DNA from: Companilactobacillus futsaii JCM 17355
Lineage (GTDB): Bacteria; Bacillota; Bacilli; Lactobacillales; Lactobacillaceae
Length of the DNA stretch: 64,000 nucleotides
Direction: 5' to 3'
Assembly: GCF_001435505.1 (NCBI RefSeq)
Contig: NZ_AZDO01000139.1
Location: forward strand, 62,001 to 126,000
Part shown: one piece after another, positions 52,161 to 59,324 of the stretch
Layout: each line of letters begins with the position of its first letter
How positions within the stretch are numbered: position 1 is the stretch's first letter
Notes under the pieces: model-generated
Database searches by the model: none
The model's input: the letters and a program-made list of their open reading frames with translations, nothing else
Told to the model about the DNA's origin: nothing
Translations under genes and position numbers: made by a program

Positions 52161-52232
52161 CTAATAAACGCCATCATCATAGCATTTCATTAACAATATG
52201 ATGATATTACCAATTACGTTTATTAGTGTCAA
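52161..52232 (-). promoter_or_regulatory. glnA promoter with inverted repeat
   Basis: Minus-strand TTGACA (52227-52232) and TAATAT (52204-52209) have 17-base spacing. CTAATAAACG (minus strand, 52217-52226) just after the -35 box has an exact inverted copy 46 bases downstream at 52161-52170, past the expected start site. A dimeric regulator could bind both; its identity is unknown. Confidence 0.5.
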
Positions 52233-52368
52233 ATATTTTCATTTAAATTTTCAATAAATTCCAATATTAAATAACAAAATAATCATATACGAAAATTCTA
52301 TCACAATAAATAACTTTATTAACAGAATTCGATTGACTTCTTTCGATTTTCCAGTTAAATTATAGATA

Positions 52369-52403
52369 CGAACGAAATGAAATATAAAAATAATAATTGT
52401 TCG
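52369..52403 (+). promoter_or_regulatory. PurBox-like pair upstream of guaC
   Basis: ACGAACGAAAT and ATTGTTCGTT are inverted CGAAC-centred elements separated by 25 bases, like the PurBox pairs of Gram-positive PurR. They sit between a TTGACT -35-like box (about 52333) and the guaC start. Purine control of guaC is known in other Firmicutes; here it is inferred. Confidence 0.45.
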
Positions 52404-52425
52404 TTATTAATGGAGTGGATAATAA

Positions 52426-53403
52426 ATGCAAGTTTTTGATTATGAAGATATTCAACTAATTCCGAATAAATGTATCGTCGACAGCCGTTCTGAATGCGAT
52501 ACCACTATTAAATTTGGCCCAAAAACATTTAAAATTCCGGTAGTCCCTGCTAATATGCAAACGATCATTGATGAAAAACTAGCTGAAAAATTGGCTGCAA
52601 ATGGTTATTTCTATGTTATGCATCGTTTTGAACCTGAAACTAGAATAGACTTTATCAAAACGATGAATCAAAAGGATTTATTTACTTCTATCAGTGTTGG
52701 TATCAAAAAAGATGAATATACATTCATCGATCAAGTAATTGCTGAACACTTAAAACCTGATTACATTACGATTGATGTTGCTCATGGACACAGTGATCGT
52801 GTGATCGATATGATCAAATACATCAAAAACAAATTACCTGAAACTTTTCTTATCGCTGGTAACGTTGGTACTCCAGAAGCTGTTCGAGAATTGGAAAATG
52901 CTGGTGCCGATGCTACCAAAGTTGGTATTGGACCTGGTAAAGTCTGCATCACTAAATTAAAAACTGGCTTTGGTACTGGTGGTTGGCAATTAGCTGCTTT
53001 GAGACTTTGTGCCAAGGCTGCAAGTAAACCTATCATCGCTGACGGTGGCGTTAGAAACGATGGTGACATTGCCAAATCAGTTCGTTTCGGTGCTGATATG
53101 GTTATGATTGGTTCCCTACTCGCCGGTCACAAAGAATCACCTGGTAAAATCATTGAAAAAGATGGTCAAAAATACAAAGCTTACTTCAGTTCTGCATCTC
53201 AATACCAAAAAGGTGAATACAAAAACGTTGAAGGTAAAAGAATGCTAGTACCTTACAAAGGTGAGATTATGGATACCTTAACTGAAATGAAACAAGACTT
53301 ACAATAATCAATTTCCTATGCTGGTGGAAAAGATTTGAGTTCCTTACGCAAGGTTGATTATGTAATTGTTAAAAATTCTATTTATAACGGTGACGTATAT
53401 TAA
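52426..53403 (+). pseudogene. guaC: GMP reductase with in-frame ochre stop near the C-terminus
   Basis: Converts GMP to IMP with NADPH. The frame gives 293 residues including the catalytic cysteine loop [15 protein letters not shown] and ends at TAA 53305. Read through that codon, the same frame continues [24 protein letters not shown] to TAA 53401-53403, for a total of exactly 325 residues, the normal family length. TAA replaces a codon that is usually Ser (TCA, one change away). The lost 32 residues include the conserved SYAGG segment of the C-terminus. Activity is probably impaired; a short functional form cannot be excluded. Confidence 0.8.
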
Positions 53404-53415
53404 TATATAAAAAAA

Positions 53416-53450
53416 GAAGCTAACGACTGGGTGTTCGTTAGCTTCTTTTT
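53416..53450 (+). terminator. Terminator after guaC
   Basis: GAAGCTAACGA / TTCGTTAGCTTC hairpin followed by a T-run, just after the natural guaC end. Confidence 0.82.
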
Positions 53451-53601
53451 TATGAATGGGATAGTTCATGTTCAATTTGATAAGAATCGTTGTCCATCAA
53501 ACAACTTAATAACTATCAAATTTAACATTACTTTAACAAATAAATTGGGAATTAAAAAGTATGAAAGCTTTTAAGGTATAAAAGACTATTTCTATTTTTA
53601 T

Positions 53602-54570
53602 TTAATTATTAATTTGTCGAGCCGAAAAATGATGAATTCCTTTATTTCTTTCTTCAAATCCTTCGGTCTTACTAACAATATAACGAGGTCGATTATTTAC
53701 TTGATCCAAAACTCTACCTAGATAACTACCGAGTATACCAATTGATAGCATCAATAGCCCCAAGGTGAATAATAACACTGTTATACCAATTGATGCAAAG
53801 CTATAATTACTTGTCGCAATTAGATATCCCAATGAGAACACTCCACTGGCCAAGGGCACAATTGAAAATAAATTAACGAAGTGCAATGGTTTCATGGAAA
53901 ACGATGTAATCCCATCAACTGCTAATTTAATCATTTTTGACAAAGGATATTTCGTTTCACCGGCAATTCGTTCTTGACGATGATACAAAACACTCGTTTG
54001 TTTGAAACCAATCCATGTCACTTGTCCACGAACAAAAGGATCTTTTTCATGTAGTTTTAGTAACTGTTGGACAGCTCGTCGACCCATTAAACGAAAATCA
54101 CCTGTATCCAAAGGCATGTTGATCGTTGCTAATTTTTGGAAAGTTCGGTAAAACATTTTGGCAGTGAATTTTTTAAAAATCGTTTCACCATCTCTTTGCA
54201 TTCTTTTACCATAAACTATCTGATAACCTTCGCGCCATTTTTTTATCATCTGTGGAATCACTTCAGGTGGATCTTGCAAATCGGCATCCATAACTACGAC
54301 TGCATCCCCTTTGGTGTATTCCAAACCGGCCGTAATAGCCAATTGGTGTCCAAAATTACGTGAGAATTCAACTAGTTTGATGTGGTCATTTTGAGCTAAA
54401 GCCCGTTTGATGATTTCCACCGATTTATCTTTTGAACCATCATCAACAAAAATCAGTTCATATTTTTCTTCTTGCTGTTCAATATAATTTAATAACGTAT
54501 CAATCGTAGCCTGAATACCAGCTTCTTCATTGAAGACTGGTAAAACGATTGAGATCAATTCATTTTTCAT
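53602..54570 (-). CDS. Bactoprenol/dolichol-phosphate glycosyltransferase, GT2 family
   Basis: A 322-residue GtrB/YkcC-type enzyme with a GT2 catalytic domain (DDGSKD, DADLQDPPE with the metal-binding DxD) and two C-terminal membrane helices. It likely loads a sugar onto a polyprenyl phosphate for use by the adjacent GT39 protein. It is 20 bases downstream of that gene, in one operon. Confidence 0.88.
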   Translation of the reverse strand: MKNELISIVLPVFNEEAGIQATIDTLLNYIEQQEEKYELIFVDDGSKDKSVEIIKRALAQNDHIKLVEFSRNFGHQLAITAGLEYTKGDAVVVMDADLQDPPEVIPQMIKKWREGYQIVYGKRMQRDGETIFKKFTAKMFYRTFQKLATINMPLDTGDFRLMGRRAVQQLLKLHEKDPFVRGQVTWIGFKQTSVLYHRQERIAGETKYPLSKMIKLAVDGITSFSMKPLHFVNLFSIVPLASGVFSLGYLIATSNYSFASIGITVLLFTLGLLMLSIGILGSYLGRVLDQVNNRPRYIVSKTEGFEERNKGIHHFSARQINN

Positions 54571-54590
54571 GAGAACATTCCTTTCATTGA

Positions 54591-56945
54591 TTATTTATAA
54601 ATACTTGATAAATCATAAAGCGTTCCTGATTGTCCGGGTCCACCTTGACCAGGTTGACCATTCTTCATTGATTTCTTCATTGATTTCTTCATTTTCTTTA
54701 ATTGTTTCTTAGTCAACTTCTTCTTACCTGTTGGCTTTTGCGAATTGCCATTTGGTCCTCCACTAGGAGCATTACCGCTTGGGGCATTGCCAGTGTTACT
54801 TGAAGAACTAGGTTTTGATGGTGGATTTGTTGAACCACTTGGCATTTGACCATTAGATTTAGTCTTTGAAGCAACTGTCACCGAACTAGAATTATTAGTT
54901 TGGGTATTACTACTACTTAAAGTGACCTTTTTGGCATGTTTCTTGATCCAATTTACAATTTGATTATTGGAACCGCCAGTCTTGCCACCAGAATAGTAAT
55001 ATTTGACCTTGCCTTCTTTGACTAATTTCTTAAATTGTTTCAAGGTAATAGCTTTATCAGTTCCGTTAAAACCACCCATAGCCATGACTGCTTCACCAGT
55101 TTTAATAATGTATGGAGCAGCTGTACTTGAGTCATCAGTAGCAAATAAGTACTCAGCGTTGCCTTGATGTTTTTGCAAATACTTCAAAAGTGTTGTATCG
55201 ACTTGAGAATTACCCATGCCGCCACCACCGCCTACTGAAGAAAGCAATGATGGCCCAGCACTTGGAATTCCGTCACTAGAACCAGCTAAGGTTGGTGTCA
55301 ATGACCACCAAGTTGGAGCTAACATAACAATTATTAAAGCTGTAATTGGCCAAACTCGTTTATTCTTCAACTTGATTGCAATCCAAGGTAAAACGAATAA
55401 TGGAATTGAAATGATAATCCCAGCAATCAATAAGATCCAGCTTAAAGTTGGATAGTAGTCATTCAAATACCAAGCTTGTAAAATACTTGTTGCTAGAATT
55501 GAAATCGGCAAAAGCATAGACCAGAGTGATTTTTCTCTCCATTGCTTGATCATTGTATAGATTCCGATCCCGGCTAAAGCAGCCATCGCTGGAGCCAACA
55601 TGATCGTATAGTATGGATGGAAGAAACTAGCTACTGAGAAAAATCCTCCGACAGGAACTAGCCAGCCTAACCAAAGCCAAAGTTCTTTTCTTTGTGGCGT
55701 CAAAGCATACCATTTCTTCATCTTGGAATTTCTGAAATAGGCGTAACTAGAAATGACACCAAAAACTGCTAATAACATTAACCAACTAATTTGTGGTCCT
55801 AATTCTTTTTGTAATAATCTGAATGGTCCAGCAGTACCAATATTGAAGGCACCGCCTCCACCACCAGTCATTGTTCCTTGTTTCTTATTACCCGAAGGGA
55901 TACTTGGAGCATTGCCCTTTTTAGAACTAGGCTTTGCAGGTGGATTACCTTTTGAACTAGATTTCTTAGTCCCACTAGGTGGCATTGGAGCATTATTTGA
56001 TTTCTTACTATTAGACTTCTTAGAACCTGACGGTGGTGTCATTGATTTAGAATTCTTAGAAGACTTATTACCCATACCTGGGAACGCTCCACCTGTACCG
56101 GTTGTTTGTCCTAACAAACGTTGCGTTCCATTATATCCAAAGGCTAGTTCCAAAGCAGAGTTTGTTTCGGACCCACCTTCATAAGGTCGATTAGATGAAT
56201 TAGTCATATCAACTGACAATGGCCAAATCAAAGTGAAAACTGCTAAAAAGACTGTTGCAATCGACAAATGCATTATTTTCTTTTTCCAGTTAACTTGAGC
56301 ACTTAACCAATAGTAAAGATAAAGTGCTGGTAAGATCATGAAAGCTTGTAACATTTTGATGTTGAACGAAAAGCCAACTAATGCAAAGCCAATCCACAAA
56401 AAGCGCTGCTGTTGCTTCAAAACTGCCTTTTGAACGAACCAGACTGACAATAATAGGAAGAAAACTAAAGTTGCATCCATATTATTAGTTCTAGAATCTG
56501 CTACAACGATTGGCGTTAAGGTCATAATTAATGCCGCAATTCGTGCTGGAATTTTACCAAAACGTTTCGAAACTAGGTTGTAAATCAAGTAAACGGACCC
56601 AATTCCAAATAAAATTGATGGTAAAACAACACTCCAGCCGTGAACACCAAAAATTTTTGCGCTGATTGTCATAAACCATAGAGCTACTGGTGGCTTATCA
56701 ACAGTAATAAAACCAGCAGGATCAAAACTGGCATACCAGAAGTTTTTGAAACTCTTGGTCATACTAACGATTGCCGCAGTATAGAAATTATTAGCCTCTT
56801 CTGCCTCCCAAATATTCCAGGCATACAGAAATGCCGCTAAGATCAAAATGGCAATCAGCCAATAATCATACTTAATATTTCTTAATTTATCGAAAAAATT
56901 ATTTTGACGCCTTGTCTCACGTCGTAAATTTTTTGATTCCATCAT
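54591..56945 (-). CDS. GT39/ArnT-like membrane glycosyltransferase (YkcB type)
   Basis: A 784-residue polytopic protein. The PMT-family motif VDKPPVALW follows the first helix. About a dozen membrane segments are interrupted by a low-complexity loop (about 280-370) rich in Ser, Lys, Gly, Pro and Asn. The extracellular C-terminus (about 690-784) again has a Gly/Ser/Asn/Pro/Lys-rich tail ending TLYDLSS. It probably transfers the lipid-linked sugar outside the cell to a surface polymer. It is divergent from the two-component system at 57164. Confidence 0.85.
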   Translation of the reverse strand: MMESKNLRRETRRQNNFFDKLRNIKYDYWLIAILILAAFLYAWNIWEAEEANNFYTAAIVSMTKSFKNFWYASFDPAGFITVDKPPVALWFMTISAKIFGVHGWSVVLPSILFGIGSVYLIYNLVSKRFGKIPARIAALIMTLTPIVVADSRTNNMDATLVFFLLLSVWFVQKAVLKQQQRFLWIGFALVGFSFNIKMLQAFMILPALYLYYWLSAQVNWKKKIMHLSIATVFLAVFTLIWPLSVDMTNSSNRPYEGGSETNSALELAFGYNGTQRLLGQTTGTGGAFPGMGNKSSKNSKSMTPPSGSKKSNSKKSNNAPMPPSGTKKSSSKGNPPAKPSSKKGNAPSIPSGNKKQGTMTGGGGGAFNIGTAGPFRLLQKELGPQISWLMLLAVFGVISSYAYFRNSKMKKWYALTPQRKELWLWLGWLVPVGGFFSVASFFHPYYTIMLAPAMAALAGIGIYTMIKQWREKSLWSMLLPISILATSILQAWYLNDYYPTLSWILLIAGIIISIPLFVLPWIAIKLKNKRVWPITALIIVMLAPTWWSLTPTLAGSSDGIPSAGPSLLSSVGGGGGMGNSQVDTTLLKYLQKHQGNAEYLFATDDSSTAAPYIIKTGEAVMAMGGFNGTDKAITLKQFKKLVKEGKVKYYYSGGKTGGSNNQIVNWIKKHAKKVTLSSSNTQTNNSSSVTVASKTKSNGQMPSGSTNPPSKPSSSSNTGNAPSGNAPSGGPNGNSQKPTGKKKLTKKQLKKMKKSMKKSMKNGQPGQGGPGQSGTLYDLSSIYK

Positions 56946-56960
56946 TTATCTTCTCCCATC

Positions 56961-57047
56961 TTAGAAAACAATATTTATAAAGAAACAAATGATTGAATAA
57001 ACTAGTATCGAACATAAAATCGATTTTAATTGTGATTTATTTTTCAT
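56961..57047 (-). CDS. 28-residue membrane peptide upstream of the GT39 gene
   Basis: From ATG 57047 it has a basic N-terminus and one hydrophobic segment (ILCSILVYSIICFFINIVF). AAGGAATTTGAG lies upstream. It is the first ORF of the glycosylation transcript and might be a leader or accessory peptide. Evidence is length and composition only. Confidence 0.4.
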   Translation of the reverse strand: MKNKSQLKSILCSILVYSIICFFINIVF

Positions 57048-57093
57048 CTGCTCAAATTCCTTTCGTTATGACAAGGACAAGATTATCCAAAAT

Positions 57094-57133
57094 AGCTTAA
57101 ATTAAGCTTAAATTAAAAAATATGCTTTATAAT
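57094..57133 (+). promoter_or_regulatory. Promoter of the two-component operon with tandem repeat
   Basis: Two adjacent copies of AGCTTAAATTA (57094-57104 and 57105-57115) are followed by TATAAT at 57128-57133, 17 bases after the second copy's first hexamer. The -35 region is thus within the repeat, the layout of an OmpR-type activator site. The same intergenic region drives the divergent glycosylation genes. Confidence 0.55.
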
Positions 57134-57163
57134 TATATTCAGAATCAATAAAAGGAGTACAAA

Positions 57164-57856
57164 ATGTCAAATAATATAAGAATTTTAGTAGTTGAAGACG
57201 ATGAAAACTTAGCTAATAATATTGCTGCCTTTTTAAGTGACTTTTCACAAGTTGATATTGAAAGTGACGGCTTGAGCGGTAAATTTGCTGCAACCGAGGA
57301 TGTCTACGATTTGATAATCTTAGATATTATGTTGCCGGAAATGAATGGCTATGATGTTTTAAAGAATATCCGCAAAGATAAAATCAACACGCCGGTACTG
57401 ATTTTAACTGCCAAGGCTGACATCGACGACAAGGTTCATGGGTTCAATCTCGGCGCTGATGACTACCTAACTAAACCTTTCCATCGTGAAGAATTACTGG
57501 CTCGGGTCAAGGCACTTCTCAAACGAAGTGGTACTTTAGCAGACGACTCTATTTTGCGAATCAGAAATCTTGAAGTTAATTTGAACACTCACGAAACTAC
57601 CAGTGACGGCGAAACTATTGCTTTAAATGGCAAAGAATATGATTTATTAGTCTACTTATTGCAGAATAAGAATACTATTTTGACTAAAGATCAAATCTTT
57701 GAACGCATTTGGGGCTTTGATTCTGATACTTCCATCACAGTTGTTGAAGTTTATATGAGTAATTTGCGTAAAAAGCTACGACCATCTCAAAACGATAATT
57801 TAATTAAAACTATCAGAAACGTTGGGTATATTTTCCAAGATGAAACTGAAGTCTAA
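57164..57856 (+). CDS. OmpR/PhoB-family response regulator
   Basis: A 230-residue regulator with a receiver domain (acidic pair VEDDEN, phospho-Asp in ILDIMLPE, Lys in LTKPF) and a C-terminal winged helix (GKEYDLLVYLLQNKN...VVEVYMSNLRKKL). It overlaps the kinase gene by 17 bases. Likely targets are its own promoter and the divergent glycosyltransferase operon. Confidence 0.92.
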   Translation: MSNNIRILVVEDDENLANNIAAFLSDFSQVDIESDGLSGKFAATEDVYDLIILDIMLPEMNGYDVLKNIRKDKINTPVLILTAKADIDDKVHGFNLGADDYLTKPFHREELLARVKALLKRSGTLADDSILRIRNLEVNLNTHETTSDGETIALNGKEYDLLVYLLQNKNTILTKDQIFERIWGFDSDTSITVVEVYMSNLRKKLRPSQNDNLIKTIRNVGYIFQDETEV

Positions 57857-59156
57857 ACAATCTAAAATTACTCGCCGCCAACAGTTCAAACTATTCTTAT
57901 CAATCATGGCCTCTTTTGCTGTTTTGTTCTTAACCTTAGGATTCATTATCTTTAATTTGTTTCAATCATCAACTTACAAAAGCATCGATAAAGATATGCG
58001 CGAACAAGTTGCTTCCGTCAAAAAACAACCTAACATACAAAAACAAACCGATCCTAATCCTGGACCCGACCATCCCGTCCAACAAAATAAACCTAATCCA
58101 AAGATGCCTTTTCAAGCTTCAATCTTAGTTTTTGATGATAACGGTAAATTATTGAATAAAAGTAGCTTGGGTAATCGCTATTCGGTTTTGAAAAACATCA
58201 ATTTAAATAAAAAAAATATTAATAAAAAACAAACCATCGTTGTTCATAATATGAATTTCCGTTCAGTTTTAATAAAAGTTTCCAAAAATAATAATAATCC
58301 TATGTATGCTGGTCATTATGTTTTGATCATGCAAAATATTGATACTCAGATTCAGACAATGAAGAATTTTGAAAAAATCTTAATCCTAACTTTCTTCATC
58401 TTTTGGATCATAGCTTTGGTGATTTCCTATTTCTTAGCTCGCATCAATATGTTGCCAATCGTCAAATCTTGGAAGCAACAAACCGAATTCGTCAATGATG
58501 CAGCCCACGAATTGCGGACTCCTTTGACCATCATTCAAGGAAAACTCGAGTACATGTTGACAAAGCCAAATAAAAAAATCATCGACGAAGCAGAAGCTAT
58601 TTCTGTTTCTCTCGATGAAGTTAGTCGTCTTAATTCTTTAACTAACAATCTTCTGGATCTAGCCCGTTTTGACCAAGCTACGACCAAATTGAATTTCGAA
58701 TATACTAAACCACAATTATTTTTAAAAGATCCAATTGAACCATTCAAAGATATTATCAATTCTCAATCAAAAGTCTTTCAAATCAATCTCAATCATCAAC
58801 CCACTTTATATTTAGACCGCAATAAAATTAAACAATTACTGATAATCTTATTAGACAATGCCACCAAATATACTCCTAAAAATGGCACTATTAAAATTTA
58901 CGATCAAGTTGAAGGTTCTAAATATCAGTTCATCATTTCTGATACTGGAGTTGGTATTAATGACAGTGATAAGAAAAAAATCTTCGGTAGATTTTACCGT
59001 GTCGACAAGTCTAGAAATCAAAGCAGTGGCGGACACGGACTGGGCTTGGCAATCGCTAAACAAATCGTTGCTAACCATCAGGGACATATCTTCGTTCGTG
59101 ACAATCTCCCCCACGGCAGTGAGTTCGTTGTTGAACTACCAATCAAGCATAAATAA
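57840..59156 (+). CDS. Sensor histidine kinase
   Basis: A 438-residue kinase with two membrane helices (about 20-42 and 180-200) enclosing a 135-residue external domain with a proline-rich stretch. HisKA has His in NDAAHELRTPLT; the ATPase domain has N-box DNATKYT, DTGVGI and GHGLGLAIAK. The start at 57840 lies inside the regulator's last codons. It probably senses an envelope or surface-polymer signal; the ligand is unknown. Confidence 0.92.
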   Translation: MKLKSKQSKITRRQQFKLFLSIMASFAVLFLTLGFIIFNLFQSSTYKSIDKDMREQVASVKKQPNIQKQTDPNPGPDHPVQQNKPNPKMPFQASILVFDDNGKLLNKSSLGNRYSVLKNINLNKKNINKKQTIVVHNMNFRSVLIKVSKNNNNPMYAGHYVLIMQNIDTQIQTMKNFEKILILTFFIFWIIALVISYFLARINMLPIVKSWKQQTEFVNDAAHELRTPLTIIQGKLEYMLTKPNKKIIDEAEAISVSLDEVSRLNSLTNNLLDLARFDQATTKLNFEYTKPQLFLKDPIEPFKDIINSQSKVFQINLNHQPTLYLDRNKIKQLLIILLDNATKYTPKNGTIKIYDQVEGSKYQFIISDTGVGINDSDKKKIFGRFYRVDKSRNQSSGGHGLGLAIAKQIVANHQGHIFVRDNLPHGSEFVVELPIKHK

Positions 59157-59164
59157 AAAAGTAA

Positions 59165-59213
59165 AAAAATATTAACCAACCTCAAATAAGAGAGTTGGTT
59201 AATATTTTTTATT
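59165..59213. terminator. Terminator after the two-component operon
   Basis: AAATATTAACCAAC / GTTGGTTAATATTT hairpin with A- and T-runs on either side; works in both directions. Confidence 0.8.
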
Positions 59214-59324
59214 TTCTTTTTCATAAATCATAGTTCATTTCTCAAAAACTCAATTTTAAATTTTTGAATTAGTCAGTTCTTAATAAAATGATAAGATTTC
59301 AAAGTTGTATATGGGAGGAATCTT

